A DNA stretch of 64,000 nucleotides from Toxoplasma gondii ME49 (taxonomy: Eukaryota; Apicomplexa; Conoidasida; Eucoccidiorida; Sarcocystidae), in the NCBI RefSeq assembly GCF_000006565.2, contig NC_031472.1, positions 2,679,864 to 2,743,863 of the forward strand, read 5' to 3'. Made by a program: the position numbers and the translations under genes. Within the stretch, counting starts at the first letter, position 1. Each line of letters begins with the position of its first letter. The notes under the pieces were generated by a model. It saw only the letters and a program-made list of their open reading frames with translations. It did not search any database and had not been told where the DNA came from. Shown in pieces: positions 26,695 through 38,388 of this stretch.

Positions 26695-29152
26695 AAGCTG
26701 GGGAGTGGCCGCGAAGGCCCCATGCGATGGGGGCGCCCTGTTTAGGATTTAGGTTTTGCAAGCAGACATTCGAGGGAGCGCTGATGACAGCACACTGAAG
26801 AAGGGGAGGGATGCGCGAGAGTAAAGGGAACCTGTGAGGGTAAACGCGCGCGCCCTCGTTTTGAATCGCTGGGTGTTATTGGGGGAAATCCTCATCGTCT
26901 TTCCTTGCTTTAGTACTTCTTTCCTTTCGTCTTGTTCGACTTCGCCGGTAGTTCGCGGTCCGCAACTTGCTACTCGCTCTGTCCAGTGCGGTCTGTGTTG
27001 AATGGAACAGCCTTCAGATCTACTTTGGAGGCTTTTGCATCTGGACAGCTCATGCCCTGGGAACGTATCTGCGTGTTTCCGGGTGGCGTGGACTTCGTGG
27101 CACTCGATTTAGAGACCTGAATAGGCACGACTGTATAATAAACATTGTTGTCAAGCCATATTATTCCCGTTGTTTCCGTTTGCCCGCCCATATCTTGCCC
27201 ATCCTACCTTTCTGCCACGATTGTGTCTCTCTGTTTTCCCAGTTGTATTTATGTGATGCTTGGTCTTTCATTCGTCACCAGTCTCGCATGTCCCATTGTT
27301 GTGGGAGTCGATTTCACGCCGATTCCGTTTCTCCATGCCTCGCTTAAATCGATTTTCGTCTTGGCGCTCCACGCCGGACCTCGCAGAAGCTCTTCCAAAT
27401 CGTTTGCCGGATTCTCGTTGTGTTACGTTCGTCCCGTTGTCCCCTCGGAGGAGGCGTTCCTTCTCCGGGTCAGTGGTCCGTGCGTCCCCCCCCCCCCGCG
27501 TATCAAGTCGTCCTCAGATCAAATGCTTCCAGAAACATCTGGGTGCAAGTTGCGCCTGGAGGAATGAAGGTGTGTTGGTACTCATTTTGAAGCCCTTTAC
27601 ACCTGCATAGGTCCGTGTATATATACATGTCTACTGTAGATTAATATATGCATTTCGCAGCCTGCTGGTGTGCGCATGCACGTATATGCGTGCATCTATA
27701 CTTACGTGTATACAGTTGTGTATATGTGGAGGGTTGTGAATGCATATACCGCCGAGTGTGCGTACAATGGTAGAGAAGCTCTTCTGAAGTTGGACGGGGA
27801 ATCTGTGGACCATTGTAATAGCATGAACGGCGGTGGCCGAAGTGTCCTTGCATGTACGTTGTTGGTTTGTGGTTCGCAACACAGAACAGCCGAAGCGCGC
27901 AATTCGAAAACGCTCGCGCATCTGCTTGTCGGAGCCACATTGCGTCATTGGTGCCAGACAACCTCGAGCGAGAGGGCGACGAGAGGGGAAAACAGGAACG
28001 CGAACGATGTTAAAAAGCAAAACGGGACAACGGGACCATCATTGTGCTTCCGAGACAGAATGCAGTTTCCCTTTTTTTCTGGTATATGTTGTGCGATACC
28101 CCGGCGCCGGCAGCCCCTTCGCCATCAGTGATGCCGGGTGCATGTACTCCTGAAAGAAATTCAGAGCCGCTGGCAAATCCGGCGTCTAACGGATTGCGAG
28201 AAAATCACCCCTGTTCTTCCATAGGCTCTGTCGGTGGTAGTTCATGATAGTCTGTTGTGCGTTGGCAGGAACATGTGAACGTCAATCACTGCGTGACGAG
28301 TCACCTCTCTTTCCTTCATCAGGCGTTTTGCAGAGCGGTCGTGAGCTGCGACGTGAAACGCACGATTTCCCTTGGCCAGGCCCCACAAAACCGAACCTGT
28401 GCGTCGAAGTGTGTCGGCCTGACGATCCCTGCTTTGTCGAACTGCGCGCGCTAGCGCAGGGCCTTCCAGATAGAGATTGCAAATCGAGTTGAGTGTCTGA
28501 CAGATGTTAGGGAAACGTCTGTATGCTTCACGCGAAATAGCACCCCAGCTAGAGTCCTTGCTACACGCTATAAAATGGCATTGCTAAGTTTGTAAAACTA
28601 TCTTTTTCTGGAGAATACAGACTACGAGGTGGCCTACTGGATTAGTTCTTGAATGTATACGTTTAGAAGGAGACTCCATAGGATGACGTGTGTGATGGCA
28701 TATATTGGCAAGCCTGCGAGACGTTCTCTCCACCTCTCCAAAGACCCGTAGAGCCACGATACAGGCAGCCCTCCCGGGGGGTGTCTCGGCGTACTCGATG
28801 GACGCCTCACGTTCGAGCATTAGGAAAATTGACAAGTCTGTGTTTGTGCAGCTCAAATGAGTCTACAGTCGGAGCTGGTGTCGCGGATGAATGGGCAGCG
28901 ACCACAGAAGCAGGATGGGCCTTGTGTCCCCCACGCATGCAGAAGCAGAGTTGAAAAACTTGTACCATCAACAATAAACGGTCAACACCTTCATACGGAA
29001 GGCCATGAGAAAGCCAAGACACGAAAGGGCGAAACGCACGGAAACAAAAAGCGTGGTTAGCCCCCCTTCTAGCGTTGCCTTCGTGATTCGCCTTCATTCC
29101 CTTCACTTCAGTTCGTGACCTGTCTTTCATGTCTCGCTGCGTTGACTTGTTC
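26695..29152. other. Convergent spacer between PRPS (+) and the NELF-A-like gene (-)
   Basis: Both 3' ends should lie here. Part of it (26870-27500) is T/C-rich with a poly-C run at about 27487. Open frames are short and none has recognisable content. A further 3' exon of the minus-strand gene cannot be excluded. Confidence 0.5.
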
Positions 29153-32015
29153 TCACCGGCAGCCGAGCTCGGCTCTCCCTGTCCTGCTCCCGGGCCTCCG
29201 CAGCGACGCGGCAGCTGCGCGCTGCTGCTGCGTCTCCGCCGCCCGTCTCAGCTGTTGGCTGCCGCGCCTGACAGTCTGTGGCAAACGCAACAACTGACAA
29301 ACAGGAACCCCGTGTCTCGACCGAAACACAGGAACTCGACGAAGCGTTCCACGAGTTACAGTCGGAAGCACAGCGACATCGCGACGCATGCTCTAGCTAC
29401 GGACATCCTAAGACGCAATATGTCCGCGACACAGACACAAAGAGATCACGAGAGATACAGCGACAGATTCAGAGGAGAGGAATTGAGAAAAGGAGGCGTA
29501 GAGACTGAGAGTTAAAGAGAACGAGAGGTACACAGGAGGCGACCTCACATGTACGAAAGAAGAGAGAGGAAATTGGGTTCTGTGCGCGTGTGTCTCACTA
29601 AGGGCCACCGCCGGCCGAGAACTCTGAGATGGACGCGAGTCCGGTACAAAGTGTGGTTCCATTTTTTACGGTGCCCACGCAGTGGGCCAACTAGATACAA
29701 GAAATGTGACAAATTTTACTCGACATACATCGACAAAAAGAGATCACAGGTTTAGGGCGCTTGGTCCAGCATATCAAACTTGGCACTAATCAGATGAGTT
29801 AAATAATACAGGGCAGATACAGAAAACCACAGTTTTGTTCGATTGCTGTGCGCCAGCACGTGACCCGTACACCGTCAGACAGCTGCCGCCGCTTCAGTTG
29901 TTCAAATCCTCAACAAACGGACGCCCTCACCATTCTCATCAAGTCGTCGAAATTCTCCCTGGGGGTGAACAAATTCATCTCGAGTGTCGTAGAGAGCGAG
30001 ATGTCCAGCTGGGCCTGAATCTGTTCGTGGGGTGGCAAATGCGCAGTTCGGGAAGCAGCTAAAGTTGCTGCTTCTGCGCTTGGAAACTCCACCTCCGGGT
30101 TGCACATGTGCTGCTCTTCGAGACCTCCTTTTCGGCGGTACGGGCCTTCTTCCGGGTGAAGATCTGAATCCCAACGGGGGCACAAACACTAAAGAAGAAG
30201 CGAACTGCAAACGCATGCGTGCGAAGCTAGGCATTTTGCATCTGTTGCTTCCGGCCGAACAACAATCGAAGGTCGAACCTCCATTCGATACAGGTCCCCC
30301 AGATCTCCACGTTCATCTTCCTTCGTCTCTTGCCTCCTTCTCAATGTCTCGTGTGCTCTCTCCTCGTCCTCTCAGACCCTTTCGCCGTTCCGTCTCTGCG
30401 ATCCGCCACTGCTTTCCCCGTTCGGCGGCCGTCTCTCACTGTTCATACTCCTTGATAAGTGTGTGTTGCTTCTTTCGAGATATCCTGCAGTTCACGCGCA
30501 TCTCGCAACTCTATATTTGCCCCCTGCTTCTCCTTCGATGGTCGCCGGCAGCTTGTGGTTTTCTCGTTTGGCTCCGTTTTTGTCCTCCTCTCCGGCTTAC
30601 CTTGTTGTTCGTCGAGAAAGCTGATGATTCTGAACGCCGTCTCTGTATCCGTTTCCCGCAAGTCGACGCGTCCGCTGGAGATATACGGGACCTGGTCAAC
30701 GAGAAACCAATCGAGACTTCAGACGTGTGATGGAATCTCCAGGGAAGCGAGCAGGGACATCAAGTGAAGGTATACAGATAGAGGCCTAGTTGTGTTCGCA
30801 ACAGTACACCGTCCTGAGTGAGTCGAGAACATCAGAGATGAGCACACGCAATAGCGGTCCGCCAAGGGTGCATTTGTCCACATCGGGATGCACAGAGTGG
30901 CACGAGTCGCACAAAAGCAGATACTAGAGACAAGGAGAGAGTGCGGCCTAACCAGAATTCGACTCAGTTTCTTGACCCATTCGTTAGGGTCGGTCTCAGC
31001 CTCCTTCAGGATTTCCGTCAAGACATCTTTGCTAGCTTCCCGCTGCAGACATGAAAGGCAGTGTCACGCATAAAGAGCCGATTGAAACGCAGTCACAGAG
31101 ATACGAAGAAATCAAAGCCCGTGGAAAGCGAACGGCTGGGATGTAGCTGAGAAAGCAAATTCACTGGCAGTGCAAAGAGCCAATGAAATCAGGGTCGCGT
31201 AGAGGAACTATAAAACGTGAAAAACGTGCCTTCCGAGTCTCGCAAAGGTGCGCATCGATCCCACATTTGAGAGAAGGTTGCGAGGCAGTAATAAAGGCAG
31301 GGGAGAGGATAAAATCCAATAGACCCAGTTCTTGGTCTCCCAGAACGGGGACAGGACCGGACGCCTGCAAGGGTGGATCACAACTCCAGAGGCAAAGCCG
31401 CCACGGAGGAACGGAATCCATGACCGAGTGGAATTATAACGAAGAGGTGTTTGTCGTCGGAATGGTGCCGAGACAAAAAACGAAATGTTTAGACGCTCGA
31501 CTGTGCACTAGCGGGGGGCGGGGTGCAAAAGGGACGAGTGTGCTCAGTGGTTCGGAGGTAACTGAAAAAACGGTGCAAAACATGGAGCCTTACGTGGATC
31601 CGCAGGGGGCAGAACAGATGTCTCAGAAGAAAGTTCGAGAGAACAGAAGAAAAACGAGAAAAGTGATGGGCGACTCATGCAGAGTGGCGCGACGAGTCTG
31701 TCTCTCAGACGAGCTTACCAGTGCTGGGCGGAGGTAAAGGAAAGAAGTCAAGACGCGGACCTTGAGGGGGGTGGACAGCATGATGAATCGCTGATGTATG
31801 TACTTTAGAAGCGCAGGAGTTAAGAGTCGAGCGGCATGGCAGGACGACCAGTTGTCCTTTATGCTTCGCAGATAGGCAATATATCTGCTGCTGAGGGCCT
31901 CATTTCTGGAGAGTTGCGTTGTCCCTGTCGTCGCCTCACCCTTTATCTCCGTGTTTGTCTCTTCCAGGGCAGCCTTCTGACTACCGCCCAACGGGCTTCC
32001 TTCTTCGGATTCCAT
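29153..32015 (-). CDS. NELFA: NELF-A-like protein (negative elongation factor subunit A, N-terminal domain)
   Basis: Candidate subunit of the nuclear complex that holds RNA polymerase II near promoters in animals. Five minus-strand exons: 32015-31719, 31042-30953, 30691-30601, 30163-29931, 29275-29153; phases agree and give about 277 residues. Across exons 1-2, a 66-residue stretch from the Trp of IKDNW to the Trp of DPNEW aligns without gaps to my recollection of human NELF-A, with about 21 identities, including ARLLTPA, I-x3-F-x2-LS, K-x3-L, DVLTEIL and the final Trp. It continues as LSRILVPYISSGRVDL and IISFLDEQ. Exon 4 carries STTLEMNLFTPRENF, like the TTL...LTPP...F segment that follows in NELF-A. 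The protein is far shorter than animal NELF-A (over 500 residues) and ends in a basic tail (RRGSQQLRRAAETQQQR). The ATG at 32015 is the first in frame after the preceding open stretch; an upstream exon is possible. The last exon could also splice at CG|GTGAGA rather than stop. Confidence 0.72.
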
Positions 32016-32877
32016 TTGAGATAGCCGTAGAAGCAGAGGAAGAGCCGTCAGAACGCTTGCCGCGGCAGAAAAACACTTAAAGGGCGTCACAAGATTGATA
32101 TAGGCAAGAGGAATGGACGTCAACAGGCTGATTCATAAGTGACGCTCCCAGTAAGTGGCGGACAGCCATGAAAATGAGCGGCCGAGTTTGCAGAAACAGA
32201 GAAAGAGGTCTGCATCCTGGCGAAGAGCCGCCGGACACCCTGCTTCTCTTTCACAGTTCGTAGGTGCCAAGACCAGGACCAAATTATCGCCCTTCTTGGC
32301 AAACCTTGAGCCGAGTTACCGGAGAGGTTAGCCGAAAAAGAATCGAAACGAAGACGCCATTTTTTGTCTCCATTGCACACGGACGGACCGTAGCTTGTCT
32401 CTCAGCATATCTTACGACGTTATGCGGCTGTTATCGCTAACACACCACAAAGAGAAATGGTTTATCGAAAAACTTGTTAGCCGGATGGTAAAGAGATGCA
32501 GAAGGCAGTCCGCAGTAATTCGGTTTTCGTCAGTTGTGGCGTGCTGGCACACTCACGTTTTTCCAGCGTCACATGCTGCCTGATTCACGCAGAAACTGCA
32601 TGTGCGCTGCGTGTCTCGCCTGCCTCAGGATGCCCTTGTCGGCCGATAGTGAGGAAGGAAAAACGGCTCCAGCAAAATGTTGGTTCTATTCGGCGAGTGC
32701 CGGTATTCCTTCCACAAGGTCGAGACACCGTCGATTGTTTTCCTTCCGGACTGAACCCCGGAAAAGTCACTTTGCACCGTAGATTCCACGTGCTCCAGCG
32801 CGGCTGTCAATTTTCGACACTGCGCGAACGGCTTGCCAACAAGACCAGGCTCGCGCGCCCGGCTTTTCACATTCCCG

Positions 32878-32892
32878 ACGGCTTATATACGG
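32878..32892 (+). promoter_or_regulatory. TRP-1-like ribosomal-protein promoter element
   Basis: ACGGCTTATATACGG differs at two positions from the TRP-1 motif (TCGGCTTATATTCGG) reported upstream of Toxoplasma cytoplasmic ribosomal-protein genes. It sits about 305 bases before the RPL9 start codon. Confidence 0.75.
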
Positions 32893-32961
32893 AAGGCTTT
32901 GCCAGGCGTATTCTGGCCGCGTGGGGTCGAAAGAAAGTCGAAAAAGAGCATGCTTGTCAAG

Positions 32962-32969
32962 TGCATGCG
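32962..32969 (+). promoter_or_regulatory. TRP-2-like element (TGCATGCG)
   Basis: Exact match to YGCATGCR, the second motif of Toxoplasma ribosomal-protein promoters and close to a known AP2-type site. It lies about 70 bases downstream of the TRP-1-like element and 228 bases before the RPL9 ATG. Confidence 0.65.
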
Positions 32970-33197
32970 GCCATGTAGGTTGCTAGGACCCCTGTTAAAT
33001 TTCCAGGGTGCGGGGCAACTAAGTGGCCTCTCTTCGCGTCGTCTTCGGACTGTTCTCTGGGTTGGCCTCGCTTCGCCACAGACACTTGTCGACGCGTCTC
33101 AGGGAGTCTGAGCCCGTTGTATTTTTTTCGCTGTCTTTTTGGCGGTTCCCGTTTCCCCTCGACTGCCGACTCTCCCCTCTCCCGCTCCGTCGCCACC

Positions 33198-35613
33198 ATG
33201 AAGTCTGTTTATGCCTGTGAGACTATCACCATCCCTGCGGGAGGTAAGTTTCTCGACCTACGAGAGAGTGAACTGCGGAGAAGACGAATGAAACATTGCC
33301 CCGCTTGATCTTTGAGGGAGAGTTGCCAGATTCTGCGGCTCCACAGCCCTCGTTTTTTTTCCTCCCGCATGTGTTAGATGTGTCCCGACCCCGAGGGAAG
33401 CGATCGACACGCTGGGAAGGAACGCCCGATGAGCGGAAAAGTTTTGGAATTCAGGCCCCGATGCGCAAAGTGGCAAGTGTCTTGGACCCCACTGAGGAAG
33501 CCGAACAGCAGCATTTTACAGATCTTCGCCACTGAGGAGGGGGGCGGATCTGAGAAGTGAAGAGGCGCGGAACCGTGTTCCACTTGGCTTTTCTCCGCAT
33601 CCTCTGTGTCTGCTCTGCTTCAAAAATCCGCATGCTTTGTTGTCATTCAAAGAGGTCATCTGGGCGCCGTGTTCTTTGTTCTGCCGCATCCACAACAGTC
33701 TGACCCGCCAGAGAATACGGTCTGTTCTGTCCGGTGACTGGCGATGGGGAAATGGGGGAAACTGTGTCGTCAGCGAGTGAAGGCGTTTTTTAGTGGAATT
33801 TCTACATTGTGCAAGCACACAGAAGGTGTCCCGTGCTAATATCTGGAACAGTAGATTATGATTAGGTAGTGGAACAGGGAGAGCGTCTGTTGTACATCAC
33901 TGTCTGCACTCGTTTGTACTACAACGAAGTTGTTAATGCGCTGACTTGGGTGTCGATTGCATAGACATAGCGTGGAAAAGTAGAAGACAGGGTTGTATGC
34001 GAGGCTCTGTGTGCACCTGTTTCATGTGGACAAGACCACCGGGCATATGCTGGCTGTTGCTTCAACACGCTGCCGAAACATGTCACGGCGTTGCGGGGGA
34101 AAGGAGTCGTTGTAGAAACCATAGAGAGAGTTGAGGTAGCTCTTGATGTCTCGCAAAAATGGGACTGGCACCTGTTGTCTGTGTCTTCGATTAACACGAG
34201 CGCCGCCACTGCGTTTGATGCTCGCTAACTGGGCAGCGTCGTGTACGTACAGCTCGAATAGCGTAATTGTGTGTTTTTGTACTCTTTCTGTTGAGTTTCA
34301 TCAAAGAGGGCCAGTCACAAAATGGGAGCAGGGGGATATTGGAGGGCATATGATAAGTGCCGCCTGTGTGCACACTTCTAGAATAGACAGGAATTCGAGA
34401 GCGAAGCTGTCTGAACAGAGATCTGCAGGTTCTGGTTTGACTGTGTAGGCAGGTTTCTGTAGCGACGGGAGTCGCAATGCAGAGTGCCGCTTGGTATTGG
34501 TTGTTTCGAGATGTTTGCATCCCTCTGAGAGCAATCGCTTTTTGTCCTGTTTTGCGTGTCTCTCGGCTGTGTGCCTTCTGAAAGAAAATGTTGCATCCGT
34601 TTGCGGTTTTCTGCTGCAGTCACGGTGGATGTGAAGTCGCGGGTGGTGACTGTGAAGGGCAAGTATGGCGAAATCACGCGTGCATTCCGCCACCTCCCTG
34701 TCGACATCCAGAAGACCAAGTCTGGAAACCGACTGAAGGTCGAGATGTGGTATGGAACCTGCACAGACCTCAGCTGCATCCGCACGCTGTGCTCTCACAT
34801 CAAGAACATGTTCACTGGTGTGATGAAGAAGTTCCAGTACAAGATGCGCTTCGTGTATGCACATTTTCCCATCAACGTGAACATCAGCGGCAACGGAACT
34901 GTCGTCGAAATCCGCAACTTCTTGGGCGAGAAGCGCGTGCGGATCGTCAAGATGCTTCCGGGAGTTAAGTGCGAGAAGGCCACAAACGTCAAGGATGAAA
35001 TCGCGCTCACTGGAACTGACGTCGAGCTCGTCTCTCGATCAGGTAGAGGCTCCGAGGAACTGAAAAGGGGCGTGGTGTGCCGGTATGCGCGCATCTAATA
35101 TGAGTTTTGGAGGTGCGGAGGCAGCAAGGAAGCGTATAGATGTGGGCATTTATGAATGTGCATCTATGTTGGTGTAATTCTGTATATGCCTGATTGCGAC
35201 GTGCCCACAACCACCTCCAGGTTGGAAGAAGAGAGAAACTGATAACGGTGGACCCCGAGAGCGGGATTACCGGGAACTCTCGGACGGTCGTTGTATACTC
35301 ATCTCACGTGGGCGAGGGGGAGGTGGTTTGTCCTTCGATGTTGCCACAGATTTGGAGGTGAGGTGTCTTCATATCCTGCATGTGTGTCTGCACCAGCAGA
35401 TATGTTAACTGCCAGGTGAGACACGTTGTCGAGCCACAGGTATTTTTGTGTATCTGCATTGCATTAACATGGTTTGTATTCTTCTGTTCTGTATGCTTCT
35501 CTTCTTCAGCGGCTCTCATCCATCAATCGACTTTGGTCAGGAGAAAGGATATCCGTAAATTTTTGGATGGCATCTACGTGTCAGAGACCAGCACTGTCGA
35601 ACAGGACGCGTAA
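33198..35613 (+). CDS. RPL9: 60S ribosomal protein L9 (uL6)
   Basis: Structural protein of the cytosolic large ribosomal subunit. Three exons: 33198-33243, 34620-35042, 35510-35613, giving 190 residues, the normal length for the family. The start is CACCATGAAG, a strong context. Visible family blocks: [16 protein letters not shown] near the N-terminus, [18 protein letters not shown], the very conserved [25 protein letters not shown], and the C-terminal [13 protein letters not shown]. The first exon encodes only 15 residues, and intron 1 is long (about 1.4 kb), as is common for ribosomal-protein genes. TRP-type promoter motifs lie upstream, which fits co-regulation with other ribosomal proteins. 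Confidence 0.97.
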
Positions 35614-38388
35614 ATGACAGGAAGGAAAGCTCTTCTGTCTGCCTTTCTTTGTGTCTGGCATTCGCCTCCTTTATGTGTGCCCTTATGAAGGGTAGAGTTA
35701 TCGTGTGTGGACTCGAGAGAGCGGAGAGAAGGCGCCTATGCGTCTGCCCAGGATGAGGGAGAGAAAGAGCCGACTCTTGATTACGTCTGTTTCTCTTGCG
35801 TCGTCGACGGCTGCTTTTTCAGGTGGTGAGTGAATTTTCCGAGCTTCGGCTGGGAGACGGAAAACCACCGGGCATGTTCGTATGGATGTTTTTGTCATCA
35901 ACACGACTTCTTCGCAACTGCCTCCTGGAACTAAGCGTCGCTTCGGTCGCGAATGTCACTGGCGAGAGATGCAGTACCGTTCCGGTACAACGCTCTCAGA
36001 GACATATCTGTCTTGCACGAGACATCCTGCAGCAACCGTACAAATAGTTAGCACACCGCCGCCTGCTTTTGCCTAGTATGCAAGTTCCATTTTTAATGGC
36101 AGTCGCGGTTTTTTGCGTCTGACGACAGGATGAGATGGCGTTGTAATTACCGTAACAACCGGTGTCCTGTATAGTAGATTGCGATGCAGACGAAACGACT
36201 CCGAACTGCTATATATTCCCAAACAGAACACCAGCGGCTTTGCTCCATCAGCAGACGTCTACAAACACGGCAGGCCGCGTTATCTAAGTGAGGTCCACGA
36301 AGCAGGGCCATTTCGCTAGCGTTTGTCTGCCATGGTAGTAAGCTATGTCCAAGTTTGCCCCAAAGAATCCGGCGTTCACTAATGAAGGCGAGATGACGGA
36401 TTAATGTCATGTAGCTCACTAACCTACCCCTGCAAGAATAACTGTTGGAACTGAACTCTCGTGATGCGCTGAGTCTCTTTGGACACCCCCATATATGACA
36501 GGCAATAGATAGAGGCACTCCTCGCTGGATGCGAGGTGATGAACAACCTCGGAGCAATTTGAGTCGTGGAAGAACCTCCAGAAACCTGCTGGCAATAAGG
36601 ATTTCGAAGCAACACAGTGTCCTAGTGGGACGTATTAGGCCGAGCAGAAGCTCACTACATCGTTCTTGTATAATCGTTTGTTCTGGTGCATGCCAAATAT
36701 ACGGACCGACGAAAACAGTACGGCATGATCTCTGCTTGAAGAAGACAGTATTTTCTTGAGTGAAACACGCCAGCCCTTGAGATCTTGGTGAACGTACCCG
36801 GAGAGGAAGGGAATGCGGCAATGTAGTTACACGTGTACAACCCGTCTGACCCTATAAGCACCAGCGTCAGTTTACCTATCACAAGTCCATCTCAACAGAT
36901 TTCATTTGGGATCTGAAAAAATAGTTTAAAGCGAACGTCACAGTTGTGTTCTTGTCGAATGTCTCCTCTGCAGAAAATCACTGTTTTGTCGCATGCAGTG
37001 TGAACTGTGACAGCAGTGCCCTCGACTTAGCTGTCAATGCTGCAACGAGGTCTTTTCCTGGCATCTTTGTAAGCCCCAAGCGACAGTCTGCCTTGAATGT
37101 AGGTAAAATGCTGTGTGGCATAAAAAGTAAATTGGCAAACGGAGGAGATTAACATACGTCTTTTGGGCATGCCTTAATCGAACATCACATTTGACGTGAC
37201 AAATTTTCAGCATTTCATTCACATAAAGTCTAAGTCATCAAAGGGAATTCGAAGGAAACGTGCTGCCACCAGGTTCACGGATTCGTGTGTAATGTGTTTT
37301 TCTGGGTCGTGAAGACACGCATCGGTGTCCACGGCAACTCTAAAGGCTTGCGTGGCTTTATGGAACAAAAGTCAGTAGGTAGGTAGACGTTTCGTTGTAC
37401 TGCTGAACAGTGTGATTGCTTTGACAATCAGAAAGAAACCCGCTTACGTTTACAGCTTTGTAACGCTGGTACCGATCACCCGTACCTGATGTGTTTTGTT
37501 GCCTGATCAAAGGAATAAAGAGGGTGGCATATCGAGCAGCCGGACTGAGATATGCAGGCCGGCGAGCCTATTGCCGTTTCGTATGCTATTTTTGAGGGGG
37601 CTGCTAATTCGGAGTGTTCACATCTTTCTTTTTCTCGCCGTCTGCCCGTGAGGAATTCAGATATAGCCTATCCGGTCACTGTTTGCTGTGTTAACTCGCC
37701 GTAGTTGGATTGCTGAACGAAGGACGAGGGCGTTATGATCAAACACACAGAATGCTACTAAAGCATCATGGGGACGTCTTGGGTTACACGATACTCCTTC
37801 CTCCGCTTCTTGCGCCATGTAGCCATCCAAGAAGCAAAGGTATGGACACGCGATTTTGCATGACAGCCGACACCGTGGAGAGGTGTCCTCACGATAGTAG
37901 TTCGAAGAAAAGAATACGTTATTCCATCAAAACGTGTTGGAAGAAGCAAACGACATAGTTAGCTCTAGGTGAACAAAGTGACACAAGGAAGTCAAAGAGT
38001 CTCTTTTAGCATGTATGATTATGCAGGTTTAGCTGCCTAATGTTAGCGCGTTGTTGGTTACTCGGATCTTAGGCAAATCCGTGGCACGAGCAGCATTCAG
38101 ACGCCACATCGCCTCCGCTTCGCCAAACGCATTGTGGACTGTCAACAGGTCCTGGACGCCCAGCCAGCGTCTACACCCACTATTTCCCGAAACCTTCAAC
38201 AGGCTATCATGGTCGAGGCTCGAGAGTAGCGACATACGTGCGAGGCCGTAGTCCCCCACCCTTTTTTCACGTCTGTTAAACCTGTCGTTACCAGCAGTCG
38301 TGAACGGGACGTCTGATGGTTGTCTCCTGTCATATCGGCACAAACCGAGCTCGTATGGTTGATGTATTTTGTGTGTCTGTCGATGCAG
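35614..38388. other. Spacer between RPL9 and the first EF-hand gene
   Basis: Should contain the RPL9 3' end and the promoter and 5' exons of the EF-hand gene, whose first recognisable exon begins with an acceptor and so has something upstream. I could not identify that exon. A 224-codon minus-strand frame without an ATG start (36147-36821) has no recognisable content. Confidence 0.5.

Larger units (their letters stand above)
32016..33197. promoter_or_regulatory. Head-to-head promoter region between NELF-A-like gene and RPL9
   Basis: The opposed start codons are only about 1.18 kb apart. The region carries the two ribosomal-protein promoter motifs annotated separately, 228-320 bases upstream of the RPL9 ATG. 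I see no gene inside it. Confidence 0.6.

Noticed and set aside
36147..36821. 224-codon minus-strand frame after RPL9
   Set aside because: It begins at a TTG, has no early ATG, no compositional signature of coding and no recognisable motif. About one frame this long is expected by chance in a window of this size.
35614..38388. Search for mitochondrial-DNA fragments, transposons, CRISPR arrays or rRNA
   Set aside because: Nuclear copies of organelle DNA are common in coccidians, but I saw no recognisable cytochrome or rRNA sequence here or elsewhere in the window. A BLAST against the organelle genomes would be decisive.
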